In this document: positions 1-6,054 of the stretch, piece after piece | Position numbering within the stretch: the first letter of the stretch is position 1 | How the letters are laid out: each line of letters opens with the position of its first letter | Origin: a bacterium | GTDB taxonomy: Bacteria > Bacillota_A > Clostridia > Lachnospirales > Lachnospiraceae | NCBI GenBank assembly: GCA_004562915.1 | Contig: SFQZ01000207.1 | Coordinates: 1-6,278, forward strand | Reading direction: 5' to 3' | DNA: 6,278 bases | The notes under the pieces: generated by a model | Databases searched by the model: none | What the model was told of the DNA's origin: nothing | What the model saw: the letters and a program-made list of their open reading frames with translations, nothing else | Position numbers and translations under genes: made by a program

Positions 1-4
1 GGAA
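1..4 (-). other. virB4: First 4 nt of the virB4 3' exon
   Basis: If the intron ends at position 5, the bases TTCC (read on the minus strand) are the first of the second virB4 exon. They complete codon 281 as CAT and give TCC as codon 282. This is too short to verify as VirB4 coding sequence. The assignment rests on the intron 3' boundary only. Confidence 0.5.
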
Positions 5-87
5 ATAGCGATAGGTAAGCCTTTGAAGTTATCTCCAGCTTTTCCCCCGCTTCACACCGGACATGCGACTTTCACCGCATCCGGCGT
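5..87 (-). ncRNA. Group II intron domains V and VI (catalytic core and branch point)
   Basis: Domain V is the 34-nt hairpin at 54-87. The lower stem ACGCCGGA pairs with TCCGGTGT, a 2-nt bulge (63-62) follows, and the upper stem is capped by a GAAA tetraloop (73-70). The catalytic triad position reads CGC (86-84) rather than the more frequent AGC. Domain VI spans 8-50: GCG (50-48) pairs with CGC (10-8), and A12 is bulged between two G-U pairs (G47-U11 and G46-U13), the typical setting of the lariat branch point. A12 lies 7 nt before the 3' end at position 5. These features fix the orientation of the intron and its 3' boundary. Confidence 0.92.
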
Positions 88-95
88 TCCATCAA

Positions 96-2069
96 TCAAA
101 CAGTTTTCTTAGTCTCCTTAGTCATACCATTATGAGAATTATTCGTAAGATTTAGGTTCTCCAAATCAATAGGTTTCCGATTTGCCAGAATTCGCAGTCT
201 GTTTAGCTTCATAAGTTGTGAAGCGTCCAATTTAAGAGCGGAGAGATAAGAACAAATAGTATCCTCATTGACTGCGTGTATCAGTTCGTGTACTGGTGCA
301 AGCACCAATACCAGATTTTCATACTTGTCACTGCCACCATTACCCTTTGGTGTTTTATGGTGACAGTGGATTTCTGAAACACACTGAAATTCCTTTCCCG
401 TTATTGCACATTTCCCCCATTGAGCGGAGAATAGTGAAATACGGTTGTCCGCATATTCTGCACTACGGCGGTATGTAGGCGCTCTCATAAGCTGTAACAG
501 TAAGGAAGTGTTTATCCGTAAATCGTCATGGATTGCACTTCTGCCTGTCGCTGTGTAGGCGCATACTTTTCGCCGCAAATTCATTGGATTTGTGCATTGA
601 ACATAGCTTATCGGATAAATCGGTTCTTTGGATTGTGCTATATATCTTAGCTGTTCCGATTTCCCATATCTTTGGAGCTCCATTTTTGTAAGGTCTCGAC
701 CTTCTTCTTTTAGTCGGTGCGTTTTTCCTGATTTCAGCCTGTTTTTAAGGACTATATTAACAGTTCTGCCAATATCACCGCAATCAATGCTGATGTCTGT
801 GGCTAACTGATAATAATTCTGGATTCCCATAACCATTGAGTTAAACAGCCGTACTTCTCCGGCCTCTCCACGGTCTTTTCTTGGAAATTTGATGTTCCCG
901 ACCTGCTTTGTCAGGTTGGCCTTGACCTTTCTATAGGCTTTATCGCACATGTGCGATTGAACGACATACTTTTTCCCCTTTTTGTGCAGTCTGATTTTGA
1001 ATCCGAGAAATTCAGAATAGCTCCGTCTGGTGTCAACAACTCTCGTTTTCTCTGGCGAAACATCAAGACGTAAGCGTTCTTTCAGCCAATGCGTTACCGC
1101 AATCAGCGTCCGGTCTGCCTGTTCTTTCGTCCTGCAAAGAATCCGAAAATCATCCGCATATCTGACGATATACATTTCTTTCAACCTTGTATTCCGCATT
1201 GCCCGATACGCATGGCTTTGTATCGGACAGCCCGTCGCATTTTCCCTGTAGGAGTAGTTTTCCGTTACCGGGTTGCACTGCCACTGGCTTTCTATCCAAT
1301 GGTCAAGTTCATTCAGAACCACATTTGCCAGCAGTGGTGAAATAATGCCGCCCTGCGGCGTTCCCTTTGCTGGGTGTTCTATATGGCCATCCGGCATGAG
1401 GATTGGTGCTTTGAGAATCCTGCGGATTACATAGAGCAATTCTTTATCCCGAATATTAAGTGACCATAACTGTTTTATCAGCTTTGAATGGTCTACATTG
1501 TCAAAGAAGCCCTTAATATCAAACTCCACAACATAGTAAAGTCCTGACCTCTGCATAAGCCTGTAGATTGCCGCTATCGCATTTTCAACCGACCGATTCG
1601 GACGGAATCCATAGCTGTTATTGCTAAATCTGGCTTCGCAGATAGGCTCCATGACTTGCTTGATACATTGCTGTACCAATCTATCCCATATACAAGGGAT
1701 TCCCAGAGGTCTGGTACTCCCGTTTGGCTTAGGGATTTCTTTGCGTCTCACGCTTCTTGGGGTGTAGCCGTTTTTACCTCCCTTTACGATTCTACGTACC
1801 CTCGCTGTTACTTCGTCAGCGGTAAGTTTACCAATATCAGAAATTTTCAGCTTATCCGTCCCCGGTGTAAAACTCCCGGTATTGGATTTGATGTTCCGAT
1901 AGGCCAATAGGATATTTTCTCTCGAAAGTATCACATCCATCAGGCCGTCAAAGATTTCTCCGGCTTGACTTCTGGCATACAGCTCATCAAAGGTACTCTG
2001 CATATCGTAGTATTCAGCATGGCGGAGATACTCCACGTATTTTGTTTTTGGTTTCTTCTCATTTGGCAT
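96..2069 (-). CDS. ltrA: Group II intron reverse transcriptase/maturase with HNH endonuclease
   Basis: This 657-residue multifunctional intron-encoded protein binds the intron RNA to assist splicing, then nicks target DNA and copies the intron by target-primed reverse transcription. The reverse transcriptase domain spans about residues 75-365: the fingers motif RPLGIP (120-125), EFDIKGFFD (182-190, catalytic Asp184), GTPQGG (236-241) and the YADD catalytic box (304-307). The maturase (thumb/X) domain follows at about 370-500. The C-terminal HNH-type endonuclease has Cys554 and Cys563, the HCHH cluster at 568-571, Asn585 in YENL, and His594/His598. All key catalytic residues are present and length matches intact family members. 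The ATG at 2069 has AAAGGAG upstream (2087-2081) at a spacing of 11 nt. The ORF occupies intron domain IV, and its stop is only 8 nt before domain V. The symbol follows the common name for this family and does not imply orthology to lactococcal LtrA. Confidence 0.96.
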   Translation of the reverse strand: MPNEKKPKTKYVEYLRHAEYYDMQSTFDELYARSQAGEIFDGLMDVILSRENILLAYRNIKSNTGSFTPGTDKLKISDIGKLTADEVTARVRRIVKGGKNGYTPRSVRRKEIPKPNGSTRPLGIPCIWDRLVQQCIKQVMEPICEARFSNNSYGFRPNRSVENAIAAIYRLMQRSGLYYVVEFDIKGFFDNVDHSKLIKQLWSLNIRDKELLYVIRRILKAPILMPDGHIEHPAKGTPQGGIISPLLANVVLNELDHWIESQWQCNPVTENYSYRENATGCPIQSHAYRAMRNTRLKEMYIVRYADDFRILCRTKEQADRTLIAVTHWLKERLRLDVSPEKTRVVDTRRSYSEFLGFKIRLHKKGKKYVVQSHMCDKAYRKVKANLTKQVGNIKFPRKDRGEAGEVRLFNSMVMGIQNYYQLATDISIDCGDIGRTVNIVLKNRLKSGKTHRLKEEGRDLTKMELQRYGKSEQLRYIAQSKEPIYPISYVQCTNPMNLRRKVCAYTATGRSAIHDDLRINTSLLLQLMRAPTYRRSAEYADNRISLFSAQWGKCAITGKEFQCVSEIHCHHKTPKGNGGSDKYENLVLVLAPVHELIHAVNEDTICSYLSALKLDASQLMKLNRLRILANRKPIDLENLNLTNNSHNGMTKETKKTV

Positions 2070-2808
2070 CAGGCATCACTCTCCTTTACGGCGAGTGACT
2101 TCTTTTTGTCATACTCGCAATCCTAATTGCGACTAAGTGCTAAGTTGTCTGTTTGACTGACTTGAGGCCATTCCTCCGTTTTCCTCTTTTTCGCAGAAAA
2201 CATCATCGGTTCGACCTCTGCTTTTCAGCAGTAGTACAGCAGCTTATATGATTCGTCTGCTTACTTCCTAATGGTGGAAGCCTACTGCCTTTCCTCGTTC
2301 CAACAATCCTATCTTTACATATACCTTTAGGTCTCCGCTTTAAGCCTGTCAGCTTGAACACGCCTGTAACGTGCTATGGTGTTTCATAACATCAATTTTT
2401 ACTCCACCACACTGATTAGCGATTAACGCTACCGGCACATTTCTATGCCGTCATGGTATAGACCCTTACATTCGCGGTTTTCGTCAGTCATATTTCAAAC
2501 ATTCTGACCTTGGGTATTTTGTAGACCTCCGGCCTATAGGTAGCACCGTCCACCTCTGGACAGCTTTCGTGAGGCTGGTATTTATCCAGCAATCCATACG
2601 GCTACTCTCAGCCGACTTCACCGAGCTTCTGACAAGTCACATTTCTGTTGAAATGCCAGTCGGAGTATTAAGGGGGCGTTTCAGGGCGTTACCCCATCAT
2701 TCCACCTCTCGGATTGTTAGTTCTCCTAACATTTGAAATTTTCGTTCTTTTGTTAATGCCTGATTTTGTCCTTCAACCACGAAGGCTTTGTTCAGGAACG
2801 AGTCGCAC
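2070..2808 (-). ncRNA. Group II intron ribozyme, 5' part (domains I to IV)
   Basis: This 739-nt stretch upstream of the maturase start has no credible gene apart from read-through of virB4 into its first 112 nt. It begins with the group II consensus GTGCG and should fold as domains I-III plus the start of domain IV. Several local hairpins are visible, for example TAGCG/CGCTA around 2417-2431 and a TGGTG/CACCA stem whose loop (about 2383-2405) contains ATTGAT. That loop is a candidate exon-binding site 1. I did not derive a full fold, so individual domain limits are not given. Confidence 0.85.
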
Positions 2809-3650
2809 TGATTGATCGCTTTCATCTGATCCACAGACTGAATATGCAGATTTACGATCAAGTCCTTATCAATATCCAAAAACTCTGCCAGCATCTTGTC
2901 TGTCAGCTCCGGAGCCAGAATCTGTAAATAAGAAACCGCCCCCATCGTATTTCCCATCTGGAAGGTCTTCCCTTCCTTAAAGACAAAACTGGTAGGCGCT
3001 ACATAATCTTTTGTGTTTAAACCAGTTTTAATCATAGAACCATAATCAAACTGGAAATCCACCGTAGAATCCGGATTAAAGGTTTCATACAAAATCCGTA
3101 ATCGTTCTTCCCCATTCAGAGGATACGCCATCACACCAAGGATCTTAAAGTTATTTAGGATATCGGATTCGATACGCTCCAGCTTCGGTTTTGCTTCCCG
3201 GATATTTTCCGCTTCAATGGAAAAGGTGATGTATTTCGTTTTCACCAAACCATTGTTTCCTCTTGCAAGCTGTTTTTTCAGCATATTGGCATATTCCATA
3301 CGGATATCATCATAAGCATCTCCCTGTGGACTGATCTTGATCACCTGCTCAAACTCCTTCATGCTGCTCTTATGATTGATAAAACTGAGCTGAAAATGTA
3401 TGCTGCTGTCAAAATAGTTCAGGAAATCACACCAGTTTTCAAAGATCGCATTCTTGTCTTCATTCTGCGCCAACTGGTAGTTGATATCGTAAAACCGGAT
3501 ACATTTGGAATAGACATTTCCCTGCACCCTGCAAATACCATCCCTTCCCATTTCTTTGTAGGCAATGGTCTGTTGAACGGTAAGTTTCTTTACATCTTTT
3601 TTTCCATTCTTCTTTTTATTTGCGGCCTTTTTTCTTTTTCTTACCACCAC
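2809..3650 (-). CDS. virB4: VirB4-like conjugation ATPase, 5' exon (interrupted by intron)
   Basis: This is the N-terminal 280 residues of a VirB4/TraE-type ATPase of Tn1549-like conjugative elements. VirB4 is the cytoplasmic-face ATPase that energises assembly of the type IV secretion channel. The visible part is the VirB4 N-domain, with a Lys-rich head (residues 4-22) and segments such as DYVAPTSF and LIVNLHIQSVDQ typical of this family. Walker A and B motifs lie in the C-terminal part, beyond the left window edge. The intron cuts codon 281 after its second base (CA). With the 3' exon TTCC (1-4), splicing would give …AIN-His-Ser…. Without splicing, the frame runs 37 codons into the intron and stops at 2697. 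The start is the GTG at 3650, with AAGGGGG 5 nt upstream; the next codon is also GTG (3647) and could serve instead. The gene overlaps prgI by 35 bp, suggesting translational coupling. Confidence 0.88.
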
Positions 3651-4020
3651 TATTTCCCCCTTTCCTTTCTTCCTTTCTCATCGTTTTCTGATCTTCTCCA
3701 TCTGGATCCGATTCATAATAGTTTTCAGTTTCATATTTTCTGACAGATGGCCGGATAAATTTCACCCGGATCACATGCATCAATACGTCTTCCAGATGCA
3801 TTCCATCTTTCTCATACATGGCAAACAAAAAGGCCGGCAGCATCATAAGTACCATAAGGACTGCAGCATTATTGATTCCAAGAGCATTTCTAAAGAGAAA
3901 ATAACAGGGAATTCCCATAGCTGCTCCAATGCCAATACAGATCAATTGCCTTTTCGTAAGATTAAATGCCACTTTATTTTTTACCTTCGTTAAATCTTTC
4001 GGCACACTCACATACGCCAT
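3616..4020 (-). CDS. prgI: PrgI family conjugation membrane protein
   Basis: This small inner-membrane component of Gram-positive type IV secretion (PrgI family, named from pCF10; regarded as a VirB3-like partner of VirB4) has 134 residues. The N-terminus AYVSVPKDL…KVAFNLTKRQL is the family signature. Two transmembrane segments follow at about residues 25-44 and 50-68, then a soluble tail ending in a highly basic stretch (GGKKKKKGRK). I chose the ATG at 4020 rather than the in-frame GTG at 4029, because the AAAGGAAGTG ribosome binding site (4036-4027) includes that GTG and is correctly spaced for the ATG. It sits 20 bp after the VirB6-like gene and overlaps virB4 by 35 bp in a purine-rich tract where both frames encode lysines. 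The position directly before VirB4 is standard for Tn1549-type elements. Confidence 0.92.
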   Translation of the reverse strand: MAYVSVPKDLTKVKNKVAFNLTKRQLICIGIGAAMGIPCYFLFRNALGINNAAVLMVLMMLPAFLFAMYEKDGMHLEDVLMHVIRVKFIRPSVRKYETENYYESDPDGEDQKTMRKEERKGGNSGGKKKKKGRK

Positions 4021-4040
4021 GTGTTTCACTTCCTTTCTTT

Positions 4041-4913
4041 TTAATGTGCATTAAAGATTGACTTACTAAGTGATCCTGTCTTGAACAGACTGAAACATAA
4101 GATCACCGTATATGCCATTACACCAAATAATGAGGAACTCAGATTATCTGAAAACTGGATGCCGGCCACTAATACTGCATAAATAGCAACACATACCATC
4201 ATCAGAAATGCCTGGAATGCCAGGGCAAAGAGTCCTCTGAAATAATTCGTTCCGATCTGTCCCCACTCTCTGTTGCTCATCGTTGCGAATGGGATCGGTG
4301 CAACTGAGGTATAAAGGTAAATTTCTATCATACGGACATACAAGATAACCGTAATGAGTACAGACATGATCTTCATACAGAAACTTACGATCAAAGTTTC
4401 CAATGCCAATATCACAAGTTCTCCGATCTCCATGCTTTCTAATGTAGCAGATAAATCTGTGATCGCAGAGCTGATATCAATGGATGTATCTCCTGAAACC
4501 AGCCCTGCCGCCGAGTTTACGACGTTTTGTCCTACATCAAAGACCGCCATCGTAATGGTAAACGTATTGCTTACCAGATAAACGGCAATCCACATTTTTA
4601 CAAAATACTTAAAGAACATCCATGTATCAATATCATGCATATTATTTCGCTCTGTCAGCATGGAGATCAGTTCATAACACAGTACAAATGTTATGATGAT
4701 ACCTGCAATCGGCATGATGACTGAATTTGACAGTCCTTCGATCATACTAAAGATACTGCCATTCCATCCTTGTGGCGTCTGTCCAACCTGGCCCGCAATC
4801 TCACTTGTCTTCTGATTGACATCCGTAAACATACGGTCCAGGTTAGAACTGATCATACCTGTTAGAAGTTCCCTCATCCATTCCTCAATCGCATCAAAAA
4901 TTTGATTGAACAT
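4041..4913 (-). CDS. VirB6/TrbL-like conjugal transfer channel protein
   Basis: This 290-residue polytopic membrane protein is of the VirB6/TrbL-like type found in Clostridium conjugative elements (CD1112-type family). It is expected to form part of the inner-membrane DNA translocation channel. Residues 1-60 form an amphipathic, soluble-looking start with a Gln/Gly-rich patch. Hydrophobic segments follow at about 65-83, 107-125, 167-203 (long, probably two helices), 227-255 and 262-278. The conserved-looking SVAPIPFAT stretch (203-211) between helices is typical of TrbL/VirB6-like proteins. The ATG at 4913 is preceded by AAAGGAG at a spacing of 9 nt, and the gap to maff2 is 19 bp. Its place between Maff2 and PrgI agrees with the conserved operon order. 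The family call is from recognition of sequence and context; the detailed topology is inferred by eye. Confidence 0.9.
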   Translation of the reverse strand: MFNQIFDAIEEWMRELLTGMISSNLDRMFTDVNQKTSEIAGQVGQTPQGWNGSIFSMIEGLSNSVIMPIAGIIITFVLCYELISMLTERNNMHDIDTWMFFKYFVKMWIAVYLVSNTFTITMAVFDVGQNVVNSAAGLVSGDTSIDISSAITDLSATLESMEIGELVILALETLIVSFCMKIMSVLITVILYVRMIEIYLYTSVAPIPFATMSNREWGQIGTNYFRGLFALAFQAFLMMVCVAIYAVLVAGIQFSDNLSSSLFGVMAYTVILCFSLFKTGSLSKSIFNAH

Positions 4914-4932
4914 GGATCTCTACTCCTTTCCT

Positions 4933-5148
4933 TTAACCAAATAATCCACTCAAAAGCGGAATCAACTGTGTACCGATCAGGATCACACCACCGCCACTCA
5001 TAAGCTGCTTAATTCCCTGTGATTTTGCGCCCGGATTATCATTTCCGTAACCTTCCATCAGGTTGATAACTCCCCAGACACCAAGACCTGCACCAATCGC
5101 TACGACTAATGTCTGTAAGATTGTAATTGCACTTCCGAAAAATCCCAT
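4933..5148 (-). CDS. Maff2 family small membrane protein
   Basis: This 71-residue hydrophobic protein of the Maff2 family is found at the head of the transfer module in Tn1549/CTn-type elements. Its biochemical role is not established. Its size and two-helix layout resemble VirB2-like pilin subunits, which is only an inference. The first helix is at about residues 7-29 (ILQTLVVAIGAGLGVWGVIN), followed by a conserved polar loop (EGYGNDNPGAKSQGIKQL) and a second helix at about 50-69 rich in Gly, Ile and Leu. Length is normal for the family. The ATG at 5148 has only a weak purine-rich site (AGAAAAGA) directly before it. A much better AAAGGAG lies some 55 nt upstream (5206-5200), inside a region of interlocking inverted repeats, so translation initiation may be controlled. 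A non-canonical CTG at 5187, in frame 13 codons upstream, has a ribosome-binding-like purine run but is not favoured. Confidence 0.93.
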   Translation of the reverse strand: MGFFGSAITILQTLVVAIGAGLGVWGVINLMEGYGNDNPGAKSQGIKQLMSGGGVILIGTQLIPLLSGLFG

Positions 5149-5162
5149 ATTCTTTTCTGAAT

Positions 5163-5220
5163 AAACGCTGTTTCTATGGTCTGTCAGCGTTTCCTCTCTC
5201 CTTTCCCTATTATTCAGACC
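5163..5220 (-). promoter_or_regulatory. Candidate RNA pseudoknot in the maff2 leader
   Basis: Two perfect inverted repeats interlock. GGTCTG (5220-5215) can pair with CAGACC (5183-5178), and AAACGCTG (5192-5185) can pair with CAGCGTTT (5170-5163). The order stem1-stem2-stem1'-stem2' is that of an H-type pseudoknot with 6- and 8-bp stems, a 22-nt first loop holding AAAGGAGAGAGG, and a 7-nt last loop. It ends 14 nt before the maff2 ATG. The complementarity is seen directly; function is inferred. No known riboswitch class was recognised. Confidence 0.45.
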
Positions 5221-5236
5221 TCTTTTTTTACCTGTT

Positions 5237-5269
5237 TTATTTGCAAGGTGATCTTATTTTTATCTTCAC
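5237..5269 (-). CDS. Possible 10-codon leader peptide upstream of maff2
   Basis: A GTG codon at 5269 lies 6 nt after a strong AAAGGAG (5282-5276) and opens a 10-codon frame (MKIKIRSPCK) that stops with TAA at 5239-5237. It lies between the xre terminator and the candidate pseudoknot, so it could be a leader peptide coupled to that structure. It could also be the decayed start of a lost gene. The only evidence is the good ribosome binding site and spacing. No family is recognised. Confidence 0.25.
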   Translation of the reverse strand: MKIKIRSPCK

Positions 5270-5318
5270 TTTTTTCTCCTTTCTGCCTGATCATCAGGAC
5301 CTTTTCTTAAAAAAACGC

Positions 5319-5354
5319 AAAAAAAGAGCACATAGATGGATATCTACATGCTCT
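5319..5354 (-). terminator. Rho-independent terminator after xre gene
   Basis: The hairpin AGAGCA…TGCTCT (5325-5330 with 5349-5354) continues through a 2x2 internal loop into TAGAT/ATCTA (5333-5337 with 5342-5346), with loop GGAT. In the minus direction it runs directly into seven T residues (5325-5319), and a further seven T lie at 5315-5309, giving a strong terminator 36 nt after the xre stop codon. A weaker T run on the plus side (5360-5364) could give some bidirectional activity. Confidence 0.85.
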
Positions 5355-5390
5355 AACGCTTTTTATTCTGTTTTTCTTATGAAATTTGAT

Positions 5391-5906
5391 TTATCGTTTT
5401 TTATATGTGAATACAATTCCAATGATTGATCCCGTAAGAAGAAATGGGGCCAATCTGATAAATAAAAACTCAAAACCATGTAATAGAGTACCTACGATTG
5501 CCAACTCTGGATCATTAAAATCCCAAGTCAAATATTCACCATTCATAGCAGCAAAAGCAATAAAAATTATTGTAATAATTGCACATAATGAAATAAGCAA
5601 ATAACGGACTGTATGAATTCTCATAGAACTTCTTTTAGCAAGTTGAAGATTGATAACTTCAAGCTTCTCTGAAATGCTCTTCATATTTTCTTTATCCAAA
5701 CATTCTTCCTGTACAGTTTCCCCAAGTAAGGTGCTTACAGATGTATCTAATTCCTCTGCTAATGAAATAATCATACTTGAATCAGGAACGGATAATCCTT
5801 TTTCCCATTTGGATATTGTTTGCCTTACTACGTTTAACCTGATAGCTAGTTCTTCTTGCGAAAGTCCTTTTGATTTTCGCAAATTTCTAATATTCTCGTT
5901 TAACAT
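5391..5906 (-). CDS. XRE-family HTH regulator with membrane domain
   Basis: This 171-residue DNA-binding protein has an N-terminal Cro/CI-type helix-turn-helix (residues 4-61: IRNLRKSKGLSQEELA, then RQTISKWEKG as recognition helix region). A charged linker (65-95) follows. The C-terminus is hydrophobic, with helices at about 101-121 and 149-167 and a possible third segment at 136-148, ending in the basic tail KKR. It is probably membrane-anchored and may sense an envelope or drug signal; that role is inferred. I chose the ATG at 5906 because AAGGAGG lies 8 nt upstream. The longer frame from TTG at 5969 would run through the promoter-like sequence and the ribosome binding site. An 8-bp inverted repeat lies 18 nt upstream of the start, consistent with autoregulation. 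It follows the LinA-like gene by about 150 bp on the same strand and ends in a strong terminator. Its target genes are unknown. Confidence 0.87.
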   Translation of the reverse strand: MLNENIRNLRKSKGLSQEELAIRLNVVRQTISKWEKGLSVPDSSMIISLAEELDTSVSTLLGETVQEECLDKENMKSISEKLEVINLQLAKRSSMRIHTVRYLLISLCAIITIIFIAFAAMNGEYLTWDFNDPELAIVGTLLHGFEFLFIRLAPFLLTGSIIGIVFTYKKR

Positions 5907-5923
5907 ACCCTGTGCCTCCTTTG

Positions 5924-5950
5924 TTTTGATACAATCATTAAATATCAAAA
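5924..5950 (-). promoter_or_regulatory. Candidate operator: perfect inverted repeat before xre gene
   Basis: TTTTGATA (5950-5943) and TATCAAAA (5931-5924) form a perfect 8-bp inverted repeat around an 11-nt spacer, 18 to 44 nt upstream of the xre ATG. It overlaps the proposed -10 element, a usual position for repression by an XRE protein. The repeat is seen directly; the binding partner is inferred from proximity. Confidence 0.5.
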
Positions 5951-5969
5951 CAACCATTGCCACAAGCAA
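5941..5969 (-). promoter_or_regulatory. Candidate sigma-A promoter for xre gene
   Basis: TTGCTT (5969-5964) and GATATT (5946-5941) are separated by exactly 17 nt and resemble -35 and -10 hexamers (4 of 6 matches each to TTGACA and TATAAT). Transcription would start near 5934, giving a short leader with the AAGGAGG site. The match is modest and rests on spacing and position. Confidence 0.35.
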
Positions 5970-6024
5970 CGCAAATTAACATCTCCCATTATTGCATCAA
6001 ATTCATATTTTTCAGTTCTACAAA

Positions 6025-6049
6025 CTGCAATTTATCTTAGAAATTACAG
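6025..6049 (-). terminator. Hairpin after the LinA-like gene, possible weak terminator
   Basis: CTGTAATTT (6049-6041) pairs with AAATTGCAG (6033-6025) over nine positions including one G-U, around the 7-nt loop CTAAGAT. It starts 5 nt after the stop codon of the LinA-like gene, but only TTT follows and the stem is A+T-rich. It may be a weak terminator or a 3'-end stabilising structure. Confidence 0.35.
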
Positions 6050-6054
6050 CGATG

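Larger units (their letters stand above)
5..2808 (-). mobile_element. Complete group II intron inserted in virB4
   Basis: This is a self-splicing retroelement whose RNA ribozyme and encoded maturase cooperate in splicing and in retrohoming into DNA. The 5' end is the canonical GTGCG at 2808-2804, immediately after virB4 coding sequence. The 3' end is placed at position 5 (…CGCTAT), because domain V (54-87) and domain VI with a bulged A at 12 lie 3' of the intron ORF, and the bulged A is then 7 nt from the splice site, the expected distance. Total length is 2804 nt, normal for an ORF-bearing bacterial intron. It is in the same orientation as virB4, so splicing can restore that message. The insertion falls after the second base of codon 281. 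No sign of decay is seen: the ORF is open and the ribozyme core is intact. Boundaries are inferred from motifs, not from an empty-site comparison. Confidence 0.93.
5149..5308. other. Leader region between xre terminator and maff2
   Basis: This 160-nt stretch carries no gene-sized frame. In the minus direction it contains a small hairpin (CCTGA/TCAGG, 5286-5298), a strong ribosome binding site with the possible 10-codon ORF, a second AAAGGAG (5206-5200) and the interlocking repeats at 5163-5220. Because a terminator precedes it, a promoter for the transfer operon would be expected here. I found no convincing -35/-10 pair. Confidence 0.5.

Noticed and set aside
628..1910. Plus-strand frames of 60-84 codons across the intron protein gene
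   Set aside because: They lie antisense to a gene with complete RT, maturase and HNH motifs, lack ribosome binding sites, and encode no recognisable protein.
2418..2423. ATCGCT in domain I as exon-binding site 2 for AGCGAT at 2815-2820
   Set aside because: The complementarity is perfect and correctly placed in the exon, but these bases sit in a local TAGCG/CGCTA hairpin, and a 6-nt match in 700 nt is easily due to chance.
2774..2779. TGGTTG as exon-binding site 1
   Set aside because: It can pair with CAATCA at the exon end, but it lies only about 30 nt inside the intron, too early for the EBS1 loop of domain I.
3372..3743. Plus-strand frame of 123 codons opposite virB4 and prgI
   Set aside because: It is rich in Phe, Ser and Leu because it reads the complement of the Lys-rich purine tract; it has no start signal and opposes two recognised genes.
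4021..4029. GTG start three codons upstream for PrgI
   Set aside because: This GTG is part of the ribosome binding site AGGAAGTG; the ATG at 4020 gives the usual MAYV N-terminus and good spacing.
5907..5969. N-terminal extension of the XRE protein to a TTG at 5969
   Set aside because: The added residues would be encoded by the promoter-like sequence, the inverted repeat and the AAGGAGG site itself; the ATG at 5906 is correctly spaced from that site.
5650..5979. Plus-strand frame of 109 codons opposite the xre gene
   Set aside because: It is a mirror frame of a gene with a clear HTH domain, strong ribosome binding site and terminator.
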